Of a DNA stretch of 64,000 nt, positions 7,933-15,827 are shown piece after piece (the stretch's first letter is position 1; each line of letters begins with the position of its first letter). A program made the translations under genes and the position numbers. The notes under the pieces were generated by a model. It searched no databases, was not told where the DNA came from, and saw only the letters and a list, made by a program, of their open reading frames with translations. The DNA is from Hyphomicrobiales bacterium (GTDB lineage: Bacteria > Pseudomonadota > Alphaproteobacteria > Rhizobiales > Beijerinckiaceae): NCBI GenBank assembly GCA_027483895.1, contig JAIXTP010000032.1:62001-126000 (forward strand). The letters run 5' to 3'.

Positions 7933-8440
7933 GATGGGGCGCGCCCCGCGGCGGGCGGGGTTCGGCGACCCGCGCCGTCACCGCCGCACCGCGGAAGCTG
8001 CGCGGGCGAAAGCGGATCTCCGCGTCGAGCAGCCGGCGCCCGAGACGGAAAGCCAGCGAGAAAAGAGCCCGCGCCTGCAGGATTTCGAGCTGGATCGCGG
8101 CTTCGGCCGCGGCGGTATAGTCGGCGCTCTGCATCGCCGCGATCAGGTTGAGCAGCGCCGCCTCGTCGGCCGAGGCCGTCGGAGCGCCCTCGTTGAAGCA
8201 GACGAAGCGGCCGTTCGAGCGCAGGCGGATCTCGCCGTCGACCAGCAGCGCCTCGGAGATGACCGCATCGGCCAGGGGGCCAGCCATGATCCCCGAAAAG
8301 CGGGCGGACACCGCCGCGAGATGGGCGGCGTCGTAATCCCCGCGAAAGCGGTCGAACCGGCGGAACATGTCGACGATCGCCAGAGCGTCCGCCGGAAGGA
8401 GCAGACCTGCGATCTGGGGCAGGGGATGGACGGACATCAT
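7904..8440 (-). CDS. Conserved-looking hypothetical protein
   Basis: A 178-residue protein with no signal peptide or membrane segment. The sequence looks like a folded alpha/beta protein: an N-terminal helix-rich part, a central LLVDGEIRLRSNGRFVCFNEG segment that reads like beta strands, an Ala-rich helix, and an Arg-rich C-terminus. I do not recognise the family. It overlaps the 3' end of ligD tail-to-tail by 29 bases. A consensus EcfG promoter (8469-8494) lies 29 bases upstream of the start, which supports it being a genuine stress-regulated gene. A downstream in-frame ATG (codon 2) is an equally possible start. Confidence 0.75.
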   Translation of the reverse strand: MMSVHPLPQIAGLLLPADALAIVDMFRRFDRFRGDYDAAHLAAVSARFSGIMAGPLADAVISEALLVDGEIRLRSNGRFVCFNEGAPTASADEAALLNLIAAMQSADYTAAAEAAIQLEILQARALFSLAFRLGRRLLDAEIRFRPRSFRGAAVTARVAEPRPPRGAPHLSLVEGCGR

Positions 8441-8468
8441 GGCCTCCGCCGACGCGTGTCGTGGAGAG

Positions 8469-8494
8469 CAACGCGTCCGTTGCGGCGCGGTTCC
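8469..8494 (-). promoter_or_regulatory. Candidate EcfG promoter (leftward)
   Basis: Minus strand GGAAC (8494-8490), 16-base spacer, CGTTGC (8473-8468). It reads toward the 178-residue hypothetical gene starting at 8440 and is one half of a divergent EcfG pair. Confidence 0.75.
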
Positions 8495-8506
8495 CGGTCG
8501 CGGACG

Positions 8507-8533
8507 GGAACCGCCCGGGCGTCGGCACGTTCG
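8507..8533 (+). promoter_or_regulatory. Candidate EcfG promoter (rightward)
   Basis: GGAAC (8507-8511), 16-base spacer, CGTTCG (8528-8533), 33 bases before the start of the small membrane protein at 8566. It pairs back to back with the leftward site at 8469-8494. Confidence 0.75.
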
Positions 8534-8565
8534 GTGACGTGCCGCTTCGAGAGCAGGAGAGCATC

Positions 8566-8781
8566 ATGGACGACGACGTGAACAGGGCCCGTCCGCTGCG
8601 AAGCCGCCCGCCGGGGACGATCGGCAACGACGACGTGCCGGGCGCGGACGCGCCCGAGGTGACGACCGAGACCCGGGCCCGCGCGGGCGTGACCGGCCAC
8701 AATGTGCGTTACGTGCTTTTCGTCGGCCTCGCCCTCGCGATCATCGCGGGAATTATCGTCTATGCGGGCTTCGGAGGCTGA
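8566..8781 (+). CDS. Small single-pass membrane protein of unknown function
   Basis: A 71-residue protein with a hydrophilic N-terminal 45 residues and one C-terminal membrane segment (YVLFVGLALAIIAGIIVYAGF). The ATG at 8566 follows an AGCAGGAGAG ribosome site; a reading start at 8461 would overlap the promoter and is rejected. Architecture resembles the tail-anchored protein at 1251-1589. It is transcribed from the EcfG site at 8507, and the stop codon abuts the next EcfG promoter at 8788. No family recognised. Confidence 0.75.
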   Translation: MDDDVNRARPLRSRPPGTIGNDDVPGADAPEVTTETRARAGVTGHNVRYVLFVGLALAIIAGIIVYAGFGG

Positions 8782-8787
8782 AGGAAC

Positions 8788-8814
8788 GGAACCCCCGCCC
8801 CGCGCACGCGTTCC
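8788..8814 (+). promoter_or_regulatory. Candidate EcfG promoter for the multi-PAS kinase
   Basis: GGAAC (8788-8792), 16-base spacer, CGTTCC (8809-8814), 20 bases before the ATG at 8835. A second GGAAC five bases further upstream (8783) is out of register. Confidence 0.72.
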
Positions 8815-8834
8815 GGTCGGCGGAGCCGCGCGGC

Positions 8835-11354
8835 ATGGCGGCCGGGAGCGGGGCATTGTCGAGCACGGATACGGGCGGAAGGGTCGCGGAAGAGGTTTCC
8901 GCGGTCGAGAGCGGGGCTTCGGGCAGTTCGTTCCTCGAAGACGTATTGCCGCGCCGCGGCACGCGGGCCGTGCTGCTCGGAACGCTTTTTTTGCTGGGAG
9001 CCGCGGCCTTCGGCGTCGTCACCTCCGTGCGCAGCGGCGATACGGTCGAACAGCTCGACCGGGCCTATCTGCTGCGCGACCTTTCGGGGCGCGTGCAGAT
9101 GTTCGCGGCCGATCTCGAGCTGACGGCGGCCGCGGGCCCCGGGCTTCCGGGACGGGATGAACGGCTTTCGCGGATCGCGCGAGAGACGGACGAGATCCTG
9201 CGCGAAAGCGTTCCGCTGGCCCTGCGCGTCGATCAGCGCGACAGGCTGATCGCGATGCGCGACCTGTTCCGCGAGCGGGTGGCCGAGGTCACGGCGGCGG
9301 GTCCGGCGGTCCCGTCGGCGGGCTCCCGGCTCGACGCCCTCATCCGCGAGTTCCGCGATGCGAATGCCGCGATCATCGAACATCGACGCCGGATCTTCAG
9401 CCGCTCGATCTGGCGGCAACTGGCCGCCACCTTGGCGGCCGCGACGGGCATGCTGACGCTGAGCGCGCTCTTCATCCGCAAGACGCGGCTGCATCTGGAC
9501 GAACTCGCATGGGGCCGCCGCCGCCTGCGCGAGATGAACGCGTCGCTGGAGGCGGAGGTCGCGGTGCGGACGCGCGAGCTCTCGCGCATCAACCAGCTTT
9601 TCGCGACGTCGCTCGCAGGCTCGCGCGTCACCGCGTTCAGCCAGGACCGCGATCTCGTCTACACCTGGATCCACAATCCGCGACTGGGGCTGACGGCCGA
9701 ACAGGTGATCGGGCGTTCGGATGCCGAACTCCTGCCCGAGCAGGGGCGCGACAGAATCATCGCCGCCAAGCTGCAGGCGATGGCGGAAGCGCGTTCCGTG
9801 ACGCTCGACGTGGAGGCGGAAGAGGACGGGGCGCCCGTGTGCTTCCGGCTGCATGTCGATCCGCTCTTCGAGGGCGACCGCATCGCGGGCGTGGTGTGTG
9901 CTGCGGTGGACGTGACGGACGACCGGCGCGCCCGGGCGCGGCTCGCCGATCTCACGGATGCGCTGGCCGCGGCGCTGCAGCGGTTCGACGTGGCGCTGCG
10001 CGGGGCGGACATCATCGTCTCCGCGCAGGATCTCGACCGGCGCTTCACCTTCGTGAGCCAGAACACGCTGGGCTTCACCGCGGCGGAGCTGATCGGCCGG
10101 CGCGACGAGGAGGTGAGCCCGCCCGACATCCAGGACCAGCTCATCGGGATCAAGGCCGAGGTCCTGCGCACGGGAACGGCGCGGACGGCGGAGTTCCGCG
10201 TGATGACGGAAGCGCGCGGAGAGCGCGTCATGAAGGTCCGGTTCGAGCCTCAACGCGACCACGAAGGCAAGGTCACGGGGCTTCTCGGCTGCGCGGTGGA
10301 CGTGACCGCGGAAGTGCGGGGGCAGGAAAGGCTGAAGGCGGTCTCGGACGAGCTGCGCACCACGCTGAGGCTCTTCGACACCGCGCTCAGGGGCGCGGAC
10401 GTGATCGTCTTCACGCAGGATCGGAACCTCGTCTATTCCTGGGTCAGCGCCCCGGTCGCGGGCCGCGGGCCGGAAGAGATCGTGGGGCGGACGGATCACG
10501 ATCTCGTCGGCCCGGAGACCGCGGTGCGGCTCGAAGAGTTCAAGCGCGCCGTGCTGGCCGAGAACCGCGCCGATCAGGCGGAATTCCGTTTCATGGATCG
10601 GGAGGGCGTCGACCGGTGGTACGCCGTGCGGGCCGAACCGGACCCGGACGCGGACGGCGTGGTCACGCGGCTCATCGGCGCTCTCGTCGACGTGACGGAA
10701 CGGCGCCAGCGCGAAACGCATATCCGCGTGCTGATGCGCGAACTCGCGCACCGGACCAAGAACCTGCTCGCGGTCATTCAGGCGATGGCCCGGCAGACGC
10801 TGACGGCTTCCGCCACGGCGAAGGATTTCGAAGCGCGGTTTTCGGGCCGGCTGCAGGGGCTCGCCAGTTCTCTGGACCTGCTGGTGCAGGAAAACTGGCA
10901 GGGCGCGGGCATCGCCGAGCTCGTGCGATCGCAATTGAACCACTACGAGGACTTCTTCGGCACGCGCATCGCGCTGTCCGGCCCGGACGTGGTGCTGAAG
11001 CCGGAAGCGGCACAGAATCTGGGCCTCGCGCTGCACGAGCTTTCGACGAATTCGTCGAAATACGGCGCGCTCTCGACGCCCGAAGGCCGCGTGTCGATCA
11101 CATGGGATCTCGGGCCGGAGGACGACGGGACCGTGCGCTTCCGCTTCCGCTGGCAGGAGCGCGGCGGACCGCTCGTCGTCCCGGCCAAGCGGAAGGGCTT
11201 CGGCCATGCGGTGATCGAGAAGCTCGTGCCCCGCGCGCTTTCGGCGGAGGGTAAGCTCCGCTTCGATCCGGAGGGCGTCGTCTGGGAAGTCGCGGCTCCG
11301 GCCGCGGCCGTGCTGCCGACCAACGGTGCGCTCGTCGAAGAGCGCGCCGCGTGA
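8835..11354 (+). CDS. Membrane-bound sensor kinase with three PAS domains and an HWE kinase core
   Basis: An 839-residue kinase. Two membrane segments (about residues 44-66 and 196-216) flank a periplasmic region of about 130 residues. Three PAS-like domains follow (starting near 251, 370 and 500); the second and third start with similar text (FDVALRGADIIVSAQD and FDTALRGADVIVFTQD), a sign of internal duplication. The kinase core has RELAHRTKNLLAVIQAMARQT with the phosphoacceptor His near 639, an N-box ALHELSTNSSKYGAL, and the WxE signature (FRWQERGG, Trp near 773), which defines the HWE family. Such kinases commonly feed the PhyR/EcfG stress pathway. No response regulator is adjacent. Confidence 0.92.
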   Translation: MAAGSGALSSTDTGGRVAEEVSAVESGASGSSFLEDVLPRRGTRAVLLGTLFLLGAAAFGVVTSVRSGDTVEQLDRAYLLRDLSGRVQMFAADLELTAAAGPGLPGRDERLSRIARETDEILRESVPLALRVDQRDRLIAMRDLFRERVAEVTAAGPAVPSAGSRLDALIREFRDANAAIIEHRRRIFSRSIWRQLAATLAAATGMLTLSALFIRKTRLHLDELAWGRRRLREMNASLEAEVAVRTRELSRINQLFATSLAGSRVTAFSQDRDLVYTWIHNPRLGLTAEQVIGRSDAELLPEQGRDRIIAAKLQAMAEARSVTLDVEAEEDGAPVCFRLHVDPLFEGDRIAGVVCAAVDVTDDRRARARLADLTDALAAALQRFDVALRGADIIVSAQDLDRRFTFVSQNTLGFTAAELIGRRDEEVSPPDIQDQLIGIKAEVLRTGTARTAEFRVMTEARGERVMKVRFEPQRDHEGKVTGLLGCAVDVTAEVRGQERLKAVSDELRTTLRLFDTALRGADVIVFTQDRNLVYSWVSAPVAGRGPEEIVGRTDHDLVGPETAVRLEEFKRAVLAENRADQAEFRFMDREGVDRWYAVRAEPDPDADGVVTRLIGALVDVTERRQRETHIRVLMRELAHRTKNLLAVIQAMARQTLTASATAKDFEARFSGRLQGLASSLDLLVQENWQGAGIAELVRSQLNHYEDFFGTRIALSGPDVVLKPEAAQNLGLALHELSTNSSKYGALSTPEGRVSITWDLGPEDDGTVRFRFRWQERGGPLVVPAKRKGFGHAVIEKLVPRALSAEGKLRFDPEGVVWEVAAPAAAVLPTNGALVEERAA

Positions 11355-11360
11355 GCGTGC

Positions 11361-12689
11361 TCAGGAATCGACCTCGGAACTCGCGGTGACGGCGCTGTGC
11401 CCGGCCCGTTCGCTGCGGCGGATCCGCCGCAGCACGTCGCGGCGCTTGCGGGCGGCGGAGGACTCGTAGTCCGCGGGCATCACGACGGGCACGTGCAGGC
11501 ACACGCTCTGTGCCGGCAACACGTCGCGCCATTCACTGATCAGCGTCTTGTAGGCTGTTCCGACCGCCCTGATGTTCCGGTCGAGGTCATAGAGACCGAG
11601 CGGGTCGACATGCCCGACGTCCTTGCGGAGCGACGAATTCCAATCGACCTGATCGGTCAGCGAATACCAGGTGAAGCCGACGATCGGGACGCCGGAATTG
11701 CGGACCCGCAGGACGTTGGCCCATTGCTTCCAGAGCCAGTTCACGGCCTCGTCGCCGACGGGGCCTTCCCGGCAATTCGTCTCGGTGTGCATCACCGGGA
11801 GCCTGTAGCGGTCGTAGTACTGGCGGGTGATCTCGTCATAGCCGAACACCTCGCAGGCCGTGGTCATCCGCCCGTCCGCGTTCACGCGATGCTCGTTGGT
11901 CGCGTAGTAGTCGTTCCCCATGATGCAGTGATGCTTGAGGTTCGAGCGCAGGAAGAAGCGGTACTCCTCGCGGGTCATGCCGTTGTCGAGCAGGAACTCG
12001 TACATGTCGGAATTGACGCGCAGTCCGTAATTGAGGTCGAGCGAGAGGAAGCGCTTGGCGTTCATGATCTCCGCGGGACCGATCGCGCGGGGGTTCTCGG
12101 CGTGGAAATATTCCGAGGACTCGCTCTGCACGAAGATCGCGTCGGGGCGCTCGTCGAGGATCGCGTGCATGGCGAGCACATTGGCCTTCACGATGTGCTT
12201 GAGCGCGGTGACGAAAGAGCGGTCGTCGGACAGCTGTTCGTTCCAGAAGCCGTAGGCGGCCGAGAAGGTCGCGCAGATGAACATCTCGTTGATCGGCGTG
12301 TAGAGCTGCACCCAAGGGAAACGTCGGGCGAAGGCGCCGCAATAGCGGGCGAAAAGCTCGGGGAAGTCGGGGTTCTGGAAATCGCCGATCCAGTCCGGCA
12401 CGCCGAAATGGCACAGATCCACGATGGGAACGAGACCGAGCCGGAGGATCTCGGCGAAGGTCGCGTCCGCGAAGCCCCAATCGAAGCGCTCGGGGCCGAG
12501 AAAGCTCGTGTGGAGCGGCGGGCCGTAGCGGAGCATCTGGATCCCGAGCTCGCGCACGAGCGCCAGATCCGTCTTCCAGAATTCGTAATGGCGGCACTTG
12601 GCCAGCTCGTCGATGCGCTTGCGGCCGCCGTCGATCGTGGGGTTGCTGTTCTCGATTCCCGTCGCGAAAAGAAAGAAGGGAGTGTCCAT
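11361..12689 (-). CDS. Glycoside hydrolase family 1-like protein
   Basis: A 442-residue protein with a beta-glucosidase-like (beta/alpha)8 fold: the acid/base motif YTPINEMFICATFSA (Asn-Glu) and the probable nucleophile motif MHTETNCREG, where classical GH1 enzymes have TENG. WYSLTDQVDWNSSL near the C-terminus corresponds to the GH1 W-S-L-x-D-x-x-W segment. No signal peptide, so it is probably cytoplasmic. The substrate cannot be assigned. It is a distant relative of the GH1 half of the fusion protein at 16956. The ATG at 12689 was chosen as the first in-frame Met before the fold. A variant EcfG promoter lies upstream; the gene is divergent from the stress protein at 12800. Confidence 0.85.
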   Translation of the reverse strand: MDTPFFLFATGIENSNPTIDGGRKRIDELAKCRHYEFWKTDLALVRELGIQMLRYGPPLHTSFLGPERFDWGFADATFAEILRLGLVPIVDLCHFGVPDWIGDFQNPDFPELFARYCGAFARRFPWVQLYTPINEMFICATFSAAYGFWNEQLSDDRSFVTALKHIVKANVLAMHAILDERPDAIFVQSESSEYFHAENPRAIGPAEIMNAKRFLSLDLNYGLRVNSDMYEFLLDNGMTREEYRFFLRSNLKHHCIMGNDYYATNEHRVNADGRMTTACEVFGYDEITRQYYDRYRLPVMHTETNCREGPVGDEAVNWLWKQWANVLRVRNSGVPIVGFTWYSLTDQVDWNSSLRKDVGHVDPLGLYDLDRNIRAVGTAYKTLISEWRDVLPAQSVCLHVPVVMPADYESSAARKRRDVLRRIRRSERAGHSAVTASSEVDS

Positions 12690-12708
12690 CCCGCGTCTCC
12701 TTCGGCCG

Positions 12709-12735
12709 TCAACCGGGGCGGAGGTCGCCGGTTCC
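12709..12735 (-). promoter_or_regulatory. Variant EcfG-like promoter for the GH1 gene
   Basis: Minus strand GGAAC (12735-12731), 16-base spacer, GGTTGA (12714-12709). The -35 is exact, but the -10 has GGTT rather than CGTT. Confidence 0.5.
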
Positions 12736-12741
12736 GATCCC

Positions 12742-12768
12742 GGAACCCGATGGAATACGCCGCGTTGC
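12742..12768 (+). promoter_or_regulatory. Candidate EcfG promoter
   Basis: GGAAC (12742-12746), 16-base spacer, CGTTGC (12763-12768). Placed 32 bases before the preferred ATG at 12800 of the pyridoxamine-oxidase-like stress protein. This position also argues against the earlier ATG at 12785, which would leave almost no leader. Confidence 0.75.
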
Positions 12769-12799
12769 CCCCGCATCCCCGACGATGATGGAGAAGACG

Positions 12800-13279
12800 A
12801 TGGCCGAGCACGACGATCGCGAACGTTTCTGGCGGGCGGTGCTCGGAATAGGGACCTGCATGATGGTGACCAAGCAGGGAGGCGCCCTGCACGGCCGGCC
12901 GATGCAGGCCCTGCCGGATTCGGACGAAGAGACGATCTGGTTCCTCTCCGACGCGGCGAGCCACAAGGAGGAGGAGATCACGGCGGATCCCTCGACCTGT
13001 CTGACCTTCGCGGACCCGGAAGACGACGTGTACGTCTCCGTGTCGGGCGAGGTCGAACTGGTGCGCGACCGCGAGAAGCTCGCGGAACTCTGGTCGCCCG
13101 AGGCCGAGGATTATTTCGAGGGACCCGACGATCCGAACATCGTCGTGCTGCGCTTCACGCCGCGGATCGCCGGAATCTGGGACGGGTCGGATTTCGAATA
13201 CGAGGAAGACGACGAGAACGGCGACGACGAAGCGACGACCGAAGGCACGACGATCACCTTCGGAGGGGCCGCGGAATGA
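12800..13279 (+). CDS. Pyridoxamine 5'-phosphate oxidase-like general stress protein
   Basis: A 159-residue protein of the split-barrel flavin-binding superfamily, like Bacillus general stress protein 26. Recognisable segments are GTCMMVTKQGGALHGRPMQ at the N-terminal strand pair, TIWFLSDAASHKEEEI, CLTFADPEDDVYVSVSGEVEL and IVVLRFTPRIAGIWDG. It ends in an acidic tail (YEEDDENGDDEATTEG). Members bind FMN or FAD, but their physiological substrate is generally unknown. A TGGAGAAG ribosome site precedes the ATG at 12800. The stop overlaps the next ATG (ATGA at 13276), so it forms a two-gene operon with the SDR under the EcfG promoter at 12742. Confidence 0.88.
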   Translation: MAEHDDRERFWRAVLGIGTCMMVTKQGGALHGRPMQALPDSDEETIWFLSDAASHKEEEITADPSTCLTFADPEDDVYVSVSGEVELVRDREKLAELWSPEAEDYFEGPDDPNIVVLRFTPRIAGIWDGSDFEYEEDDENGDDEATTEGTTITFGGAAE

Positions 13280-14127
13280 CGGCGACGGACATTCCTCCGC
13301 AGAGCCAGGACCGCCAGCCCGGCTCCGAAGCGCTCATGCATCCGGCGCCCGACTACATGCCCCGCCGGCCCGGCAGCGGGCGCCTTGCGGGCAAGAGCGT
13401 GATCGTGACGGGAGGCGACAGCGGCATCGGCCGGGCGGTCTCGGTGGCCATGGCGCGCGAGGGCGCGTCCGTCGCCGTGCTCTACAAGGACGAGCATGCG
13501 GACGCGGAAGAGACCGTGCGCATCTGCGAGGCGGAAGGCGCGAAGGCCTTCGCGCTGGCGGGCGACGTGGGACGAGAAGAGTTCTGCCGGGAGGCGGTGG
13601 CGCGCACCGTCGAGCGGTTCGGCGGGCTCGACGTGCTCGTCAACAACGCGGCCGAGCAGCACACCGCGGAGGACGTGAGCGAGATCCCGCTCGCGCAGAT
13701 CGAGCGCACCTTCCGCACCAACGTCTTCGGTTACATGCTGATGACGATCGCCGCACGCCCGCATCTGAAGGCGGGATCGGCGATCGTGAACACGACGTCG
13801 GTGACCGCCTACAAGGGCAGTCCGGGCCTGATCGACTACAGCGCGACCAAGGGGGCCGTCGTCGCCTTCACGCGCTCCTTGGCCCTGTCGCTGGCCGAGG
13901 ACGGCATCCGCGTGAACGGCGTCGCGCCCGGCCCGATCTGGACCCCGCTGATTCCCGCCTCCTTCACCGCCGAGCATGTCGCGGAATTCGGCAAGGACGT
14001 ACCGCTGAAGCGGCCGGGGCAACCCAACGAGGTCGCGCCCTGCTTCGTCTTCCTCGCTTGTGACGACGCGTCCTACATGACGGGGCAGATCCTGCACCCG
14101 AACGGCGGCACCGTGGTCAACGGCTGA
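13276..14127 (+). CDS. SDR oxidoreductase of the general-stress (YdaD/YghA-like) type
   Basis: A 283-residue SDR. The N-terminal extension with PPQSQDRQPGSEALMHPAPD is typical of the YghA / Bacillus GSP39 subgroup, which has a conserved P-x-Q-x-Q-x-x-P-G stretch before the fold. The Rossmann motif is TGGDSGIG, followed by VNNAAEQH, catalytic Ser in NTTSVTAYKG and YSATK. GPIWTPLIPASF lies near the C-terminus. The reaction is unknown; relatives reduce small aldehydes or ketones with NADPH. The ATGA overlap at 13276-13279 shows translational coupling to the preceding stress protein. Confidence 0.92.
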   Translation: MTATDIPPQSQDRQPGSEALMHPAPDYMPRRPGSGRLAGKSVIVTGGDSGIGRAVSVAMAREGASVAVLYKDEHADAEETVRICEAEGAKAFALAGDVGREEFCREAVARTVERFGGLDVLVNNAAEQHTAEDVSEIPLAQIERTFRTNVFGYMLMTIAARPHLKAGSAIVNTTSVTAYKGSPGLIDYSATKGAVVAFTRSLALSLAEDGIRVNGVAPGPIWTPLIPASFTAEHVAEFGKDVPLKRPGQPNEVAPCFVFLACDDASYMTGQILHPNGGTVVNG

Positions 14128-14132
14128 CGGCG

Positions 14133-14348
14133 TCAGTTCCGCCGGCGCGCCGGCTCGGCGTCGCGCTCGAAGCGCTCGGCGAGCACCTTCGCCGCATGGC
14201 CCTTCTGCTCGGCCTCGATGTCGTCCGCGACCGAACGCAGCCAAGCGGCGAATTCGGCGGGTTCGGCATCCAGCATCACCTTCGCGATGGCGACGAGCAT
14301 GGTCGCGCATTCGGCCTGCCGGCGGATGTCGTCGGGTTTTCCGGACAT
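14133..14348 (-). CDS. Small hypothetical protein
   Basis: Seventy-one residues, predicted mostly helical, with a Cys-containing AECATMLVAIAKVMLDAEPAE stretch and an Arg-rich end (EPARRRN). No signal peptide or membrane segment. The ATG at 14348 follows a GGGAGGGAT ribosome site on the minus strand. It is convergent with the SDR at 13276-14127, five bases apart. A weak EcfG-like sequence (14379-14404) lies upstream. Family unknown. Confidence 0.7.
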   Translation of the reverse strand: MSGKPDDIRRQAECATMLVAIAKVMLDAEPAEFAAWLRSVADDIEAEQKGHAAKVLAERFERDAEPARRRN

Positions 14349-14378
14349 CGATCCCTCCCCTGTCTCGGACTCAGACGG

Positions 14379-14404
14379 AACCGCCGGGACCCGGGCTCGG
14401 TTCC
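14379..14404 (-). promoter_or_regulatory. Weak EcfG-like sequence, near-symmetric
   Basis: Minus strand GGAAC (14404-14400), 17-base spacer, GGTTCC (14382-14377). The plus strand also reads GGAAC - 17 - GGTTCC, so the element is two-way like the one at 3289, but both -10 cores are GGTT rather than CGTT. Confidence 0.38.
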
Positions 14405-14456
14405 GAATCATTTCGTAGCGGAACCATTTCGTTCGCGGCGGAAATCGGGAGAAGCC

Positions 14457-14484
14457 GGAACCTTTTCTCCGCAATCGACGTTGC
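14457..14484 (+). promoter_or_regulatory. Candidate EcfG promoter of the glycan operon
   Basis: GGAAC (14457-14461), 17-base spacer, CGTTGC (14479-14484). About 120 bases before the glycosyltransferase ATG at 14604. It would drive the glycosyltransferase - glf - GH1/RmlD - galE operon. Confidence 0.72.
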
Positions 14485-14603
14485 CACCACAGAAAAACAG
14501 CCGCGACCAGGGCTGCCGCGCCTCGCAACGCGCCCGCCGCCGGCTTTTCCCGGACGCATTCCGTTCCCGCGTCAGACCCCGTTGCACAGGGAATACCGGC
14601 GAC

Positions 14604-15827
14604 ATGCCACCACACGAGCGCGCAGAAACATCGGTAACGACCTCTCTTCAACTTCGTTCTACTGAAAAGCCGTTGCTGATCTGCTTTTCCCATCTTCGTT
14701 GGGATTTCGTCTATCAACGCCCGCAGCACCTCCTGAGCCGCGCCTGCAAGCGCTATCGCGTCGTCTTCTTCGAAGAGCCGCGCACGGCCGAGGTCGAGGC
14801 GCCGCGCCTGTCCATCAGCCGCCGCCCCGGCGGGGTGACGATCGTGACCCCCGAAGTCCCCGCGGGATCGAGCGGCGCCGCGCTGCTCGCCGCGCAGCGG
14901 ACGCTGCTCGACCGGCTGCTGGCCGTCGAGCCGACCGCCCCGGCCGTCGCCTGGTTCTATTCGCCCTCCGCCACGGCCTTCGCCGGACATGTCAGAGCCG
15001 ACGTCGTCGTCTACGACTGCATGGACGAGCTCGCGAACTTCAAGGGCGCGCCGGCGAGCCTGAAGGACCATGAGCGCCGGCTGTTCGCCCGCGCCGATCT
15101 CGTCTTCACCGGCGGGCGCAGCCTGTTCGAGGCCAAGCGCCGGCAGCATGCCCGCGTCTTCGCCTTTCCGAGCAGCATCGACCGCAAGCATTTCGCGCAG
15201 GCGCGCGAGGATCGGCCGGAAGATCCGGCGGACCAGCGCGATCTGCCGCATCCGCGCATCGGCTTCTTCGGCGTCGTGGACGAGCGGATGGACATGCGGC
15301 TGCTCGGCCATGCCGCCGATCTCCGGCCGGACTGGAGCTTCGTGATGCTCGGACCGGTGGTGAAGATCGAGGAGGCGGATCTCGCGCGTCGGCCGAACAT
15401 CCACTGGCTCGGCGGCAAATCCTATTTCGACCTCCCGCCCTACCTCGCTCATTGGGATGCGGGCTTCATGCCCTTCGCGCTCAACGACGCGACGCGCTTC
15501 ATCTCGCCCACCAAGACCCCGGAATTCCTCTCGGCCGGGCTCCCCGTGGTCTCGACGCCGATCACCGACGTGGTGAGGCCCTACGGCGAAGCCGGCGTCG
15601 TCGCCATCGCGAACGGCGGCGCGGATCTCGTCGCGAAACTCGAAGCCGTGCTGGCGATGCCGCGGGAGCCTTGGCTCGCAAAGGTCGACGCCGTGCTCGG
15701 CGGCAATTCCTGGGACGCCACATGGGAGGCGATGTCCTCCCTGATCGAGGAACGGGCTGCCTCCGCGCGCCCGAGCGCCGCACGGCGCCGCGCCTCCGGC
15801 ACGCATGAGGAGGTCGCCCGTGTTTGA
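14604..15827 (+). CDS. Glycosyltransferase (GT-B fold, family 1/GT4-like)
   Basis: A 407-residue GT-B type transferase. The N-terminal domain starts LLICFSHLRWDFVYQRPQHLLSR, a segment typical of glycosyltransferases next to UDP-galactopyranose mutase genes. The C-terminal domain has the donor-binding pattern PTKTPEFLSAGLPVVSTPI. The acceptor and donor are unknown; beside glf, transfer of galactofuranose or galactose onto a surface polymer is a reasonable inference only. The ATG at 14604 was chosen over upstream reading because the region before it is promoter and leader. The last 23 bases overlap glf. Confidence 0.88.
   Translation: MPPHERAETSVTTSLQLRSTEKPLLICFSHLRWDFVYQRPQHLLSRACKRYRVVFFEEPRTAEVEAPRLSISRRPGGVTIVTPEVPAGSSGAALLAAQRTLLDRLLAVEPTAPAVAWFYSPSATAFAGHVRADVVVYDCMDELANFKGAPASLKDHERRLFARADLVFTGGRSLFEAKRRQHARVFAFPSSIDRKHFAQAREDRPEDPADQRDLPHPRIGFFGVVDERMDMRLLGHAADLRPDWSFVMLGPVVKIEEADLARRPNIHWLGGKSYFDLPPYLAHWDAGFMPFALNDATRFISPTKTPEFLSAGLPVVSTPITDVVRPYGEAGVVAIANGGADLVAKLEAVLAMPREPWLAKVDAVLGGNSWDATWEAMSSLIEERAASARPSAARRRASGTHEEVARV

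Noticed and set aside
8760-11207. Long antisense frame across the multi-PAS kinase (about 815 codons)
   Set aside because: Shadow of a strongly supported HWE kinase; composition and lack of motifs match a mirror frame.
14196-14603. N-terminal extension of the glycosyltransferase by about 136 codons
   Set aside because: The extension runs through an EcfG promoter and the divergent small gene, and the family start is at 14604.
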